Shown: positions 34,590 through 43,390 of the stretch, one piece after another
How the letters are laid out: the number at the start of each line of letters is the position of its first letter
Numbering within the stretch: the stretch's first letter is position 1
Source: JAGPUQ01 sp036677085
GTDB lineage: Bacteria; Pseudomonadota; Gammaproteobacteria; Pseudomonadales; Porticoccaceae
Direction of reading: 5' to 3'
Assembly: GCA_036677085.1 (NCBI GenBank)
Contig: JAKFFI010000052.1
Span: 62,001-126,000 of the forward strand
Length of the DNA: 64,000 nucleotides
Made by a program: the position numbers and the translations under genes
Notes under the pieces: generated by a model
What the model saw: only the letters and a program-made list of their open reading frames with translations
Databases searched by the model: none
Told to the model about the DNA's origin: nothing

Positions 34590-34996
34590 GTCACGGGTAG
34601 CGCCGGGCGTGGCAAGTCCCTGTCCAACCCAGAAATGCGTCTGAACTGGCAGCGTGGCGAGCCGGTCGCGCTGATGCGCCTGACACGCAACGCCGGCCTT
34701 GAGGGAAAAGCCGGCGCGGTTGCGGTGAACGGTTCAGGCGTGGCGTCCGTCCGGATCAGGGCCGGATTCGCGAGCCGATTGCGCAGGCACGCGTGACCAT
34801 GGGCCGCTTCGCCGCAGAAACGAACGCGACAGGTGGCTTCCGGTTCGAGTCCGTCCCCAAATACGGCGTTGAGGAGAATACGCGACCGACACAGCTATTT
34901 TTCCACCCTCGTGGGTGATGCTCACAATCAGACGGTCGGAATCCAAATCTCGTCACCGCAGTATGGGCTTTGCCTTGATCCCGCCGGCGCACACCT
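34590..34996. other. Intergenic region after moeA with no supported gene
   Basis: It lies between convergent genes. Short frames on both strands lack ribosome-binding sites. A stretch near 34845 looks like the T-arm of a tRNA (GGTTCGAGTCC), but its stem does not pair properly and no acceptor or anticodon arm is found. Confidence 0.4.
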
Positions 34997-35539
34997 TCAG
35001 TTCGGCTGGATCGTGCCGCAATCGGAGGACAGCCACTGCGCCTCCTGCGTCATCGTCAGGGTCTCCGACTGACCGTTCAGGTTGACCTTGAGCACGGTTG
35101 TTCCCGTGTAGCTCTTTTCGTCCTTGACGACGTACTCGCCCTCGCCGGACATGCCCTTGTCGTCACACTGCAGGGTCAACCGGAAGCGATTGTCGTCCAG
35201 ATTCTCTACGTTTTGCCGACAACGTTCGTCTGTCTGCCCGAGGTCGAATCGCTCGATGTCGGCTTGCGTAAGACAGGCTTGCAACGTGCGGTCGGCGAAG
35301 CTGAAACCGAGGCCGCGGCTGGCCATCATCTCTTTCATCATTTGCTGCTGATCCTGCGGCATGCTTGCAAGCATCTGCTCTGCCTGCGCCATGGCCTGTT
35401 CGTACCGCCCGCTTTCACTGCTGATGTCGACCTTGGTTTTCCACAGGCCCGGAAGGATGTCGGGCGCCGCATTGGCGGTGGATGCGAGGACAAGCGCGGC
35501 AAAAGCTCCGGCTAACATCGGCAATCTGGGCGATTTCAT
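34997..35539 (-). CDS. Exported DUF3617-type protein
   Basis: A 180-residue precursor from ATG 35539 behind GGAGGGA. A signal peptide ends STANA-APD, then the family opening ILPGLWKTKVDIS. Later features are a Met/Gln-rich helix, a Cys pair (QACLTQADI...DERCRQ) and DDKGMSGEGEYVV. The family is periplasmic or lipocalin-like in outline and has no established function. It seems to be a single-gene unit. Confidence 0.8.
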   Translation of the reverse strand: MKSPRLPMLAGAFAALVLASTANAAPDILPGLWKTKVDISSESGRYEQAMAQAEQMLASMPQDQQQMMKEMMASRGLGFSFADRTLQACLTQADIERFDLGQTDERCRQNVENLDDNRFRLTLQCDDKGMSGEGEYVVKDEKSYTGTTVLKVNLNGQSETLTMTQEAQWLSSDCGTIQPN

Positions 35540-35729
35540 GGAGAGTCCCTCCAGGGTGTCGTGGCAATGTCTTTCGGCCGGGTTTCCGTGCGGCCAGTTT
35601 GTATTCGAACCGTGTCCGCGCCGATACCGGCGGACGGCGGTCGATAGGGTATCAGGCGATGAGCGCTGACGCCGGTACGAGATGCAGCGGCAGTGCTGGC
35701 CGCGCGGGAACTGGAATAGAATCCGTTCC

Positions 35730-35891
35730 ATGAGAAAGCAATTCAAGATCAAACGCCGCAGCTGCGCGCTGTGCAAGCCGCACAAGCGGGGCTGGTCTTC
35801 GCGCTGGCCGGCGCGCCAGCGGCAGGCGCTCGTGCAGGCTGACCGGGAGATCCGGACCACCCGGGGACAGCTGCCGCCGCAGGCCGTATAG
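35730..35891 (+). CDS. Small basic CxxC protein, conserved hypothetical
   Basis: A 53-residue protein beginning MRKQFKIKRRSCALCKPHKRGW. Strong positive charge and one CALC pair suggest nucleic-acid or zinc binding. I recall similar small proteins in other gammaproteobacteria with the same K/R-rich start and CxLCKPHK motif, but no function is known to me. It is divergent from the DUF3617 gene. Confidence 0.65.
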   Translation: MRKQFKIKRRSCALCKPHKRGWSSRWPARQRQALVQADREIRTTRGQLPPQAV

Positions 35892-36026
35892 CGTCCGCCA
35901 CACGATCGAATGGATCGCCTCCAGCGGCCGCGTCTGCTGGGCCTCGTCCAGCACGACGTGAACTGCGCCAAACTCCGTGGGTTGCATCGCGCGCAAGGCT
36001 CGTGACAAGAGATGTCCGGCGAGCAA

Positions 36027-36596
36027 TCAGAAGGGTCCGATGCCTACAACCCTTTCGATGAGCGCCTGCCTGGCTTCCGCATTCAGACGCTTGTCGCGCC
36101 AGATCACGAAGATGTATTCGGCATCCGTCTTTTCAAATCCCACACGCCGACACACAACTTCGGATTTCGGATGGCCGATACGGGCCCAGATTGCCTGGGT
36201 CGACCCCGGCAACGCCGCGAAGCTTTGTCGCAGCAGTTGTTCTGCAATACCTCCCGACTGACACAGGGTTTGCCATGCTTCGGCAGCGAGCCGGGGGTAG
36301 TTGTGGTCGTCAACGACCAGACCGCCGCACAATTCACAGCCATCCCAATGTGTGTAATGCACGTAGCCAAGCGTCAGTTCACTGCCATCGGCTTGCCTGG
36401 CAAAGGCGACAAAATGCCGCGGCTCGCCGGGAAAGCTATCGGTATGAAAGCGTCGCCGGAACAGTTCGCCTACCAGGGGCTCGGCATCTTCAATCTCCCG
36501 AACGCTAAACCAGCTGTCCAGGTTTCCGTAGTCCGGTGGGACCTTGGGTTCCCGGTGCAGCCCAAGCCGTTTCAACAGCCCGCGCAGTACGTTCAT
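36027..36596 (-). CDS. Hypothetical protein, possible acetyltransferase-like fold
   Basis: 189 residues, not recognised with confidence. The central part (FVAFARQADGSELTLGYVHYTHWDG, then GIAEQLLRQSF, then ICHP-like IGHPKSEVVCRRVGFEKT) follows the order of strands and helices of GNAT acetyltransferases, including a VGFEKT ending strand, but the acetyl-CoA loop is not obvious. Its ATG overlaps the stop of the polysaccharide deacetylase (ATGA), so the two are co-translated and probably act on the same cell-surface glycan. Confidence 0.6.
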   Translation of the reverse strand: MNVLRGLLKRLGLHREPKVPPDYGNLDSWFSVREIEDAEPLVGELFRRRFHTDSFPGEPRHFVAFARQADGSELTLGYVHYTHWDGCELCGGLVVDDHNYPRLAAEAWQTLCQSGGIAEQLLRQSFAALPGSTQAIWARIGHPKSEVVCRRVGFEKTDAEYIFVIWRDKRLNAEARQALIERVVGIGPF

Positions 36597-37495
36597 CGTT
36601 CCCCCCGCAGTACGGCATCCAGCAGGTCTTCGAATTCCTGCGGGGAACGCCAGTGCCAGCCACAGACGAAGCGCGGCAATGCCCAGATATTGCTCTGCGG
36701 GGTGACAGACGCACCCGCAGTGCTGAAGGCGGCCTGCAGTCCCAGCGCTGCTCCATGTTGTGGCAGGTACTGGTCTCGCACATAGTCGGAGACATGGCCG
36801 TAGGGATAGCAGAACACCGGCATGCTGCGATTGCCGGTCTTGAGATTGATGTAGTCCTGGGCAGCGGCGATTTGTCGGTCGGCATCGTCGAAGGTGTCTA
36901 TGGCATGAAAGCTGCCTTTGTGATTGTCGCGCTGCTGCACTTCAGGCAGGGTGTCGTGCACGTGATCCCAGCTGTGGTTGGCGATACCCATGATCCCTGC
37001 CCGCGCGCAGTCTTCCCACCAGCAATCGCGCCACTCGTCCTGCCCGCGCGCGGCGTGCTGGTCAAGAATGGATCGCGCCTCTGGCGAGGCGATGACAAAG
37101 GAAACCGCGCGGTAACCCTCGATACAGAGCGGCAGCCATTCCCGGCTTTGCTCCAGCAAGGCGTGAAATCCGGGAATGGTGCCGATTGCGCCGTAGTCGG
37201 CCGGCAGGTAGTCATGGTCGCGGCCGTCGTCGAAGCTCAGGCAGACCAGTTTGCGCCCGGCCACGATCGCCGTATCCAGCTCACCCCGCAGCAGAGCCAC
37301 CAGCGCTTCGACAGGCAACACTTGGTAGCCCTTGCGAGCGAGTATCTGCAGATCCTGCTTCAGCGCTTCGTGGTCATTGTTGGCATAGTCGCTGCCGTTT
37401 ACTGTCCAGCTGTGGTAGCAGAGAACAGGTATCGCCTCCCAAGCCGGTTTGCGCTCGCTACGGGCCAGAAGGCGGGAAAACCAGTTTCGGAACAT
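36593..37495 (-). CDS. Polysaccharide deacetylase (NodB-like, CE4)
   Basis: A 300-residue protein with NodB motifs: VLCYHSW, the metal and catalytic motif LSFDDGRDHDY (Asp-Asp), the His pair NHSWDHVHD, and later FCYPYGH and LPRFVCGW. CE4 enzymes remove N- or O-acetyl groups from chitooligosaccharide, peptidoglycan or poly-GlcNAc. There is no clear signal peptide; the basic N-terminus MFRNWFSRLLARSERK is amphipathic. It forms a two-gene unit with the overlapping gene downstream. Confidence 0.85.
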   Translation of the reverse strand: MFRNWFSRLLARSERKPAWEAIPVLCYHSWTVNGSDYANNDHEALKQDLQILARKGYQVLPVEALVALLRGELDTAIVAGRKLVCLSFDDGRDHDYLPADYGAIGTIPGFHALLEQSREWLPLCIEGYRAVSFVIASPEARSILDQHAARGQDEWRDCWWEDCARAGIMGIANHSWDHVHDTLPEVQQRDNHKGSFHAIDTFDDADRQIAAAQDYINLKTGNRSMPVFCYPYGHVSDYVRDQYLPQHGAALGLQAAFSTAGASVTPQSNIWALPRFVCGWHWRSPQEFEDLLDAVLRGER

Positions 37496-37511
37496 GTGCC
37501 GTCCGTGTTTC

Positions 37512-37805
37512 TCAGGGCTTGACGAATTTCAGCACCGCGCGATCGGTGGCGCCATGGGTACCGAGAGAAAATGCCATGGCACTGTGGTCATCTTCACTGT
37601 GGGCCTGCAGGTCGCTTTCCTTGGCCAGACGGAGGCCGGCTGCCAGTGCTTCACGCTTGCTGGCTTCCGGATCGATGCGGTTCCGGCGCTCGTGTTCCGC
37701 GTGCCGGAACCGGGCTCGGCGTTGTGGTCGATGATGAAGTAGACACCGCCTGGCGTGAGTGCGTCCAGTATCTTCCTGTTCAGCACGTCCATCACCACGT
37801 CGATG
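37512..37805 (-). pseudogene. Truncated, frameshifted class I SAM methyltransferase remnant
   Basis: Two frames together spell the C-terminal half of a predicted methyltransferase. One reads VLNRKILDALTPGGVYFIIDHNAEPGSGTR. After a shift near 37690-37710 the next reads RNRIDPEASKREALAAG and ESDLQAHSEDDHS and ends TDRAVLKFVKP. Both parts fit the same family alignment from memory. The N-terminal SAM-binding half is missing; the break coincides with tandem repeats at 37812-37837. Confidence 0.7.
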
Positions 37806-38164
37806 TCGCTCGAGGAAAGGGGTCCAGGAAAGGGGTCGATTCTTCAATTGTAGTCTCAGACTGACAGGCGGTTGGATTTCCGCCCTTTCCAGTCCGGAGA
37901 TGTCTGAACTGGCGATGTGTTGAGACTGCGCAGGCGCTCGGTGTCTGGGTGCGGCCGCGTTTGCGGAGGCGGCCTTTCTCGTCGGGGAACTCCTGGGGGA
38001 AGCAGCAGGGCAGGTGGTGGTTCAGTCAGGGCGAGAGCACGCTGCAGGAGAGCAGGCGGTGGCTTGATTTTTACCCGCCGTTGGCATCCACTAGGGCAAG
38101 ACACATTTTTTGACCATCCGATTCACCGTTCCGGTATTCCGGTCTTTTCTTGCTGGGGGTATTC
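37806..38164. other. Non-coding, repeat-bearing stretch; probable site of past rearrangement
   Basis: No credible gene. It begins with the tandem repeat and continues with sequence that gives only proline- and arginine-rich frames. It separates a gene remnant from an intact catabolic cluster, as expected of a deletion or insertion scar. Confidence 0.45.
37812..37837. repeat. 13-bp tandem repeat (two copies)
   Basis: AGGAAAGGGGTC occurs twice in direct tandem (37812-37824 and 37825-37837; first bases G and C differ). The GGGGTC(G)A-type motif next to an AATTG sequence resembles REP-like scars around mobile genes, but no RAYT transposase is present. Confidence 0.7.
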
Positions 38165-39298
38165 ATGCTGCGCGCACCTGTTGTTTCCGCCGATTCCCAT
38201 ATTGTCGAACCGCCCGAGTGCTATCGGGATTTCATCGATCCGGCCTACCGCGATCGAGCGCCCTATCTGATCGATGACGGCAAAGGCGGCGATGCCTATG
38301 CCATCGAGGGCTACAAGCGACCGCTTGAAATCGGTCTGATGTCCGCCGCCGGCATTCCCGACGCCGTCATGCCCAAGGTGGCGCCGCACCGCAAGTTTTA
38401 TGACATGCATCAGAGTGGCTGGGATCCTGCCACCCGGGTCGAAGACCAGAAGCGCGACGGCGTCGATGCCGAAATCATCTACGCCTCCGTCGGCATGGTG
38501 CTGTGCAATCTCAAGGATCCGCTCTACAAGGATGCCTGCTTCAAGGCCTACAACCGCTGGCTGGAAGGCTATTGCAGCGCCGCGCCGAAAAACCTGTTCG
38601 GGCTCGGCCAGACCGCGATCCTGTCGGTGGATTCTGCCATCGAGGACTTCCGCCGTATCAAGGCGGCGGGCTTCGTCGGTGTGATGATGCCCGGGCGACC
38701 GGTGGAGGAAGACTACGACCACCCCATGTACGATGCCCTCTGGGAGTGCGCCACCGATCTCGATCTGCCCCTGTGCTTTCATATCCTGACCTCCCGCGAG
38801 AGCGCCGCCGCGCTGACCGAATACCGCGGCCACAAACTCAACAGCTTCCTGAAACTCATCCGCGGCATCCAGGATCTGGTCGGCCTGTTCGTGCTCGGCG
38901 GTGTGTTCGAGCGCCACCCCAATCTCAAGTTCGTCGGTGCCGAGGGCGATGCCGGCTGGCTGCCCCACTTCATGCACCGCATGAACCGCGCCGCCTACCG
39001 GCACGGCCACGGCAAACACGGCCCCGTGCTGCCGCGCCCGCCGAGCGAATACATCCGGGAAAACGTCTGGCTCACCTTCCAGGACGACTGGGAAGCCTTC
39101 GCCTGCGCGCACCGCATGAATTCCAAGCGGCTGCTGTGGGCCAACGACTTCCCCCACAGCGATTCCACCTGGCCCTGGTCGCAAGAGATGCTCGCCAACC
39201 ACACCGCGGGAGTGTCCGAGGAAGTGCGCGAACAGGCCATGGGGCTCAACTGCATCGAGCTGTTCAATCTGCCGATCCCGGTGCCGGCCCATCACTGA
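38165..39298 (+). CDS. Amidohydrolase-2 family (PF04909) TIM-barrel metal-dependent hydrolase
   Basis: 377 residues. ATG 38165 follows a G-rich site. The N-terminal metal motif is SADSHIVEP, a variant of the DxH start of ACMSD-like enzymes; later barrel elements are CFHILT, FVGAEGDAGWLPH and the C-terminal Asp of LLWANDFPHSDSTWP. ACMSD relatives catalyse decarboxylation or hydrolysis of ring-derived acids. It precedes a luciferase-like monooxygenase, a pairing frequent in uncharacterised catabolic clusters. The substrate is unknown. Confidence 0.85.
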   Translation: MLRAPVVSADSHIVEPPECYRDFIDPAYRDRAPYLIDDGKGGDAYAIEGYKRPLEIGLMSAAGIPDAVMPKVAPHRKFYDMHQSGWDPATRVEDQKRDGVDAEIIYASVGMVLCNLKDPLYKDACFKAYNRWLEGYCSAAPKNLFGLGQTAILSVDSAIEDFRRIKAAGFVGVMMPGRPVEEDYDHPMYDALWECATDLDLPLCFHILTSRESAAALTEYRGHKLNSFLKLIRGIQDLVGLFVLGGVFERHPNLKFVGAEGDAGWLPHFMHRMNRAAYRHGHGKHGPVLPRPPSEYIRENVWLTFQDDWEAFACAHRMNSKRLLWANDFPHSDSTWPWSQEMLANHTAGVSEEVREQAMGLNCIELFNLPIPVPAHH

Positions 39299-39402
39299 GG
39301 TGAGTTGCCGATAGACTCCTTCCGGCGTCCGTGCGTGACGCCGGAAAGGGACGTCGCCCGCGAGCGGGTTTTGTACCCATTATCCGGAGGAGATTTCCCA
39401 CC

Positions 39403-40740
39403 ATGAAATTCGGCTATTTCACCGAACGCCCCTACCGCCACCTCGACGAGGACATTGTGCTGGCCAACAAGGCGTTCTTCGGTGTTTCCAACCGCTACTT
39501 CGACCGCAAGAAGGCGGCGGAGGACTACAACCAGTTCATCGACGAATACTGCCTCGCCGAAGAAGTCGGCTTCGACGGACTCGCGCTGAACGAGCACCAT
39601 GGCAATCCCTATTGCATGGGCAACGTGATCAACACCGAAGCGGCGGTGCTGGCGCGCGCCACCCGCAAGGCCAAGATCATCCTGATCGGCAATCCGCTGC
39701 CGGTGATCAAGCACCCGCTGCGCATTGCCGAGGAGCTGGCCGAGATCGACCTGATTTCCCGTGGCCGTCTGGTGGCGGGCTGGGTGCGCGGAGCCGGCTC
39801 CGAGCAATTCTTCAACAACGCCAATCCCGCCTATAACCGGGAAATGTTCAACGAGGCCCACGATTTCATCATCCAGGCCTGGACCCGTCCCGGCCCCTGG
39901 CGTTACGAAGGCAAGCATTTCCACTACCGCCATGTGAATCCCTGGGCGCTGCCCTATCAGGAGCCCTATCCCCAGCAGTGGATTCCCGGCGTGCTCTCGC
40001 CCGAGACCGTGATCTGGTGTGCCCAGAAACGCTATCCCTACATCGGGCTGGGGTCGGCGCTCGGCCCCACCTGCGATCTCTGGGATCTCTACGCCGATAC
40101 CGCCGCCGAGCTGGGTTACCAGGCCGGTCCGGAGAATTTTGGCTACCTGTTGCCGGTGTTTGTCTCCGACAACGAGGAGGAGGCCCAGGAGATCGGTCGC
40201 GGCTATGTGTTTGGCGGTGGCCAGAACGGTTTCAGCCGGCCCGAACACACCTTGCCGCCCGGGTACAACTCGAAGACGGCGATCCGCATGCTGGCCAAGG
40301 CGCCCGGCGGCTCTTGGCTCGGCGTCAGCAAGGAAAAGCTGGCGGCACAGCGTACCGGCAAGTGGCAGGAAGAGCAGGATTACGGCATCGTGAAGGAGAA
40401 GCTCTGGAACTCCTACAAGCGCGCGCAGGAGAACCTCCAGATCGTGGCCGGTACTCCGGAGCAGGTGATCCCCAAGGTGAAGGCGATCCTGAGCGTGATC
40501 CGGCCGGGTTCGTTTACGTTCTTCAACGTCCAGGGCGTGGCATCCGACCAGCAGCGCAACCGCTCCATCGAACTGATCGGCAAGCACATCCTTCCCGAGC
40601 TGCGCGAGTACGCCAACAGTATCGGGTTGTTCGATTCCTTCGAGCGCACCCCGGGCTCCGTGCCACTCGCCCCCGGCTCCCGGCGGGCGCCGGTGTGCGA
40701 CCGCGCCGGCATGGCGCAACTGGGTTTGCGGATCTCCTGA
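39403..40740 (+). CDS. LLM-class flavin-dependent oxidoreductase
   Basis: A 445-residue luciferase-fold enzyme from ATG 39403 behind CCGGAGGAGA. The barrel shows GLALNEHHGNPYCMGN, HPLRIAEELAEIDLISRGRLVAGWVRG and the GTPEQVIPKVKAI motif near the C-terminus. It is longer than ordinary members (about 350), with an insertion in the middle third (LPPGYNSKTAIRMLAKAPGG). It shares a strand and a 104-bp gap with the amidohydrolase upstream and ends at a terminator. Confidence 0.85.
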   Translation: MKFGYFTERPYRHLDEDIVLANKAFFGVSNRYFDRKKAAEDYNQFIDEYCLAEEVGFDGLALNEHHGNPYCMGNVINTEAAVLARATRKAKIILIGNPLPVIKHPLRIAEELAEIDLISRGRLVAGWVRGAGSEQFFNNANPAYNREMFNEAHDFIIQAWTRPGPWRYEGKHFHYRHVNPWALPYQEPYPQQWIPGVLSPETVIWCAQKRYPYIGLGSALGPTCDLWDLYADTAAELGYQAGPENFGYLLPVFVSDNEEEAQEIGRGYVFGGGQNGFSRPEHTLPPGYNSKTAIRMLAKAPGGSWLGVSKEKLAAQRTGKWQEEQDYGIVKEKLWNSYKRAQENLQIVAGTPEQVIPKVKAILSVIRPGSFTFFNVQGVASDQQRNRSIELIGKHILPELREYANSIGLFDSFERTPGSVPLAPGSRRAPVCDRAGMAQLGLRIS

Positions 40741-40761
40741 GCCTGGCTTGTGGGTATCACC

Positions 40762-40794
40762 AGGGCGGGGGTGGATTCCCCGCCCTTTCTTTTT
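40762..40794 (+). terminator. Intrinsic terminator after the luciferase-like gene
   Basis: A 9-bp GC stem (40762-40770 with 40778-40786), a 7-nt loop and TTCTTTTT. It closes the amidohydrolase-LLM unit. Confidence 0.9.
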
Positions 40795-40847
40795 GCACCC
40801 GCGCTCCGCTACCGGTATGGTTTCGTCCTTTGCCGGATTGCGTCCCG

Positions 40848-41483
40848 ATGGAGCTGATCGATTTCGTATTGCACGTCGACCGCCATCTGTTGAACCTGAT
40901 GGGGCAGTACGGGCTCTGGGTCTACGGCATCCTGTTCCTGATCGTCTTTGTCGAAACCGGCTTGGTGGTGATGCCTTTTCTGCCGGGCGACAGCCTGCTG
41001 TTTGCGGCCGGCGCGCTCGCCGGTGTCGGCAGCCTGGACCCGCTGGTGCTCGGCGGCAGCCTGTTCGTGGCGGCGGTGCTGGGCGACAGCGTCAATTATT
41101 ACGCCGGGTCGCGTATCGGGGCGGTGGTTTATGCCCGGGATTCGCGCTGGATCCGACGCGATCATCTCGATCGGGCGCGCGAGTTTTTCGAACGCCACGG
41201 CGGCAAATCGGTGCTGCTCGCGCGCTTCGCACCCTTTTTGCGTACTTTCGTGCCCTTCGTGGCCGGCGCGAGCCGCATGCACTACGCGCGCTTCCTGGTT
41301 TTCAACGTGCTGGGCGCGCTGTTCTGGGTCGGTGGCTTTCTCGGTCTGGGCTATTTTTTTGGCAATCTGCCGGGCGTCAAGGAACATTTCACCTGGGTGC
41401 TGCTGGGTATCATTGTGCTGAGCCTGCTGCCCGCGCTGGTGGCCTATCTGCAAGGTCGGCGCCCGGCTTCGAACAACACCTAG
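40848..41483 (+). CDS. DedA-family inner-membrane protein
   Basis: 211 residues from ATG 40848. The typical DedA sequence FVETGLVVMPFLPGDSLLFAAGALAG, the conserved motif F-x-R-x3-P in LLARFAPFLRTFVPFVAGASRM and four to five membrane segments are present. DedA proteins are linked to undecaprenyl-phosphate or phospholipid recycling and to membrane-potential and polymyxin tolerance. The GDSVNYYAGSRIG segment is standard. It starts after a terminator, so it is a separate unit. Confidence 0.93.
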   Translation: MELIDFVLHVDRHLLNLMGQYGLWVYGILFLIVFVETGLVVMPFLPGDSLLFAAGALAGVGSLDPLVLGGSLFVAAVLGDSVNYYAGSRIGAVVYARDSRWIRRDHLDRAREFFERHGGKSVLLARFAPFLRTFVPFVAGASRMHYARFLVFNVLGALFWVGGFLGLGYFFGNLPGVKEHFTWVLLGIIVLSLLPALVAYLQGRRPASNNT

Positions 41484-41557
41484 CACCGAGGGCGCAGGCG
41501 CCACGAGCCCGCGCGCGGATTCGTTCCCGACAATCCTGATTCGAACTGGAGGATACG

Positions 41558-42502
41558 ATGACACTGCCCCTTGCAAATGACATGCGTTACGGCTGGATGA
41601 CCAGCATGGACAGCGCCGCCAGCGTGCGTCAGGTGGTGGCGCTGGCCGAGCGCATCGGCCTCGACTCGCTCTGGGTGGGCGACCATATCGCCTTTGCGGT
41701 GCCGATCATGGACCCGCTGATGCAGCTCGCCCAGGCGGCGGTCCTGAGCGACCGTCTGCTGCTCGGCACCTCGGTGTACCTGTTGCCTCTGCGTCATGCA
41801 GTGGCGGTGGCCAAGCAGGTGGCGACCCTGGATCGCCTGACCTCCGGCCGCTTGCTGTTCGGGGTCGGCGTGGGCGGTGAATTCCCCAACGAATACGCCG
41901 CCTGTGGCGTCCCCATCAAGGAGCGTGGCGCGCGCCTGTCCGAGGGCATCGAAGTGTTGCGCAAGCTCTGGAGCGGCGCGCCCGTCAGCCACGCGGGCCG
42001 GTTCTACCCGTTCGAGAATGTGCAGATGCTGCCCCCGCCGCGCCAGCCGGGCGGCCCGCCGATCTGGTGCGGCGGGCGCTCCGAGGCCGCACTGGCGCGC
42101 GCCGGACGGCTCGCGGACGGCTATGTTTCCTATGTGGTGACGCCGGAGATGTTCGCCGGCTTTCTGCAAACCATCGAAAACAGCGCCGCCGCGGCCAGAC
42201 GCGAAATCGACCGCTTCGATACCGCGCACCTGCTGTTTTTCCGCATCGACAACAGCTTCGAGACCGCCTGGGATGTGGCGACGGCACACCTCTCCGAACG
42301 CTATGCCAGCGACTTCCGCGGGCCGGCGAAAAAGTATTGCGCGTTGGGGCGGCCCGAGGACGTCGCCGCCAGAGTTGCCGAATTCCGCGCGGCGGGTGTC
42401 CGTCATCTCATTCTGGATGCGGTGAGTCCGCCCGGCGAGCGCCACGCCCAGATCGAGCGCTTCGCCACCGAGGTATTGCCGTTGCTGCGCCGGGCGGGAT
42501 GA
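41558..42502 (+). CDS. LLM-class flavin/F420-dependent-type oxidoreductase
   Basis: A 314-residue luciferase-fold protein behind GGAGGATACG. Motifs are AERIGLDSLWVGDHI, LGTSVYLLPLRHAVAVAKQVATLDRLTSGRLLFGVGVGGE and PPIWCGGRSEAALARAGRLADGY, the pattern of the TIGR03619-type subgroup often called F420-dependent. Whether this organism makes F420 is unknown; FMN is equally possible. It lies 74 bp after dedA. Confidence 0.82.
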   Translation: MTLPLANDMRYGWMTSMDSAASVRQVVALAERIGLDSLWVGDHIAFAVPIMDPLMQLAQAAVLSDRLLLGTSVYLLPLRHAVAVAKQVATLDRLTSGRLLFGVGVGGEFPNEYAACGVPIKERGARLSEGIEVLRKLWSGAPVSHAGRFYPFENVQMLPPPRQPGGPPIWCGGRSEAALARAGRLADGYVSYVVTPEMFAGFLQTIENSAAAARREIDRFDTAHLLFFRIDNSFETAWDVATAHLSERYASDFRGPAKKYCALGRPEDVAARVAEFRAAGVRHLILDAVSPPGERHAQIERFATEVLPLLRRAG

Positions 42503-42585
42503 CCCTGCGCCGGGCGCGGGTTATAGTGCGGACGCCTGCTTTATAACAATGTCCTTCCCATAAACCAAAGCAAAAGGAGCTACCC

Positions 42586-42873
42586 ATGATCGGTGTTATC
42601 GCAACCCTGAAAATCCAGGACGGCAAACAAGCCGGCTTTGAAGCGCTGATGAAAGAACTCACCGCCGCCGTGCGCGCCAATGAGCCCGCCTGCACCTTCT
42701 ATCAGCTGCACAAGACCGACGATCCCACCACCTATGTGATGCTGGAGCAGTACAAGAGCAAGGCCGATCTGGCCACGCACCGCGAAACCCCGCACTTCAA
42801 GACCCTGGGCGGCAAGCTGGGCGAGTTCCTCGCCGGCGCGCCGGGCATCCAGATCATGCCGGCGGTCGTTTGA
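42586..42873 (+). CDS. Antibiotic biosynthesis monooxygenase (ABM/YgiN-like)
   Basis: A 95-residue ferredoxin-like barrel protein behind AAAAGGAGC. Motifs VIATLKIQDGKQAGFEALM, CTFYQLHKTDDPTTYVMLEQYKSKADLATHRETPHFK are typical of quinol monooxygenase YgiN and its relatives, which oxidise quinols without a cofactor. The two dehydratase-like genes follow, suggesting a shared operon. Confidence 0.85.
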   Translation: MIGVIATLKIQDGKQAGFEALMKELTAAVRANEPACTFYQLHKTDDPTTYVMLEQYKSKADLATHRETPHFKTLGGKLGEFLAGAPGIQIMPAVV

Positions 42874-42930
42874 GTCAAGGCCCGGCCCGGCGGGCGCGTC
42901 CCGCCCGCCGGATTATCCAAGGAGTACAGC

Positions 42931-43386
42931 ATGGCTGAGTTGTTGACCCCGGAAATCAAGGCCCGCATCGGCACCGCCAACCCCCCGATACGGGTCGAGG
43001 TCACGCGGCGCGATATTCAGAAATACGCGGTATCGACGGGGCAAAAAGCCCGCAAATATCTCGACGGCGACGAAGCACCGCCGCTGTTTCATTTCGGTTA
43101 CTCGATGGAAATCCTGCCGCCCGAAGCCTTGCGCAAGGACGGCATCGCCGAGGACAAACTGATTCCGCCGCTGCCCCTCAAGCGCGTCATGGCAGGCAAC
43201 TCGGACACCGTCTACCACCGGCCGATTCGCCCCGGCGACCAGCTCGTGATTACCCGCGTGCTCAAGGATATCTACCAGAAGGACGGCAAGACCGGCCCGT
43301 TGATTTTCGTCGTCACCGAAACCCTGGTGACAACCGCTGCCGGCGAGCCGGTGCTGAACGAAACCACCTCCCTGATCGCGAGGTAG
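42931..43386 (+). CDS. FAS1-like / MaoC N-terminal dehydratase domain protein
   Basis: A 151-residue hot-dog protein of the PF13452 type (DIQKYAVSTGQ, LFHFGYSMEI, VMAGNSDTVYHRPIRPGDQLVITRVLKDIYQKDGKTGPLIFVVTET is its usual order). These subunits pair with a MaoC-like partner to form a heterodimeric enoyl-CoA/hydroxyacyl-CoA hydratase. The partner starts 4 bp downstream. Confidence 0.88.
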   Translation: MAELLTPEIKARIGTANPPIRVEVTRRDIQKYAVSTGQKARKYLDGDEAPPLFHFGYSMEILPPEALRKDGIAEDKLIPPLPLKRVMAGNSDTVYHRPIRPGDQLVITRVLKDIYQKDGKTGPLIFVVTETLVTTAAGEPVLNETTSLIAR

Positions 43387-43390
43387 ACCC

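Noticed and set aside
34780..34880. tRNA-like T-arm (GGTTCGAGTCC) after moeA
   Set aside because: The T-stem has mismatches and no acceptor stem, D-arm or anticodon arm can be paired around it.
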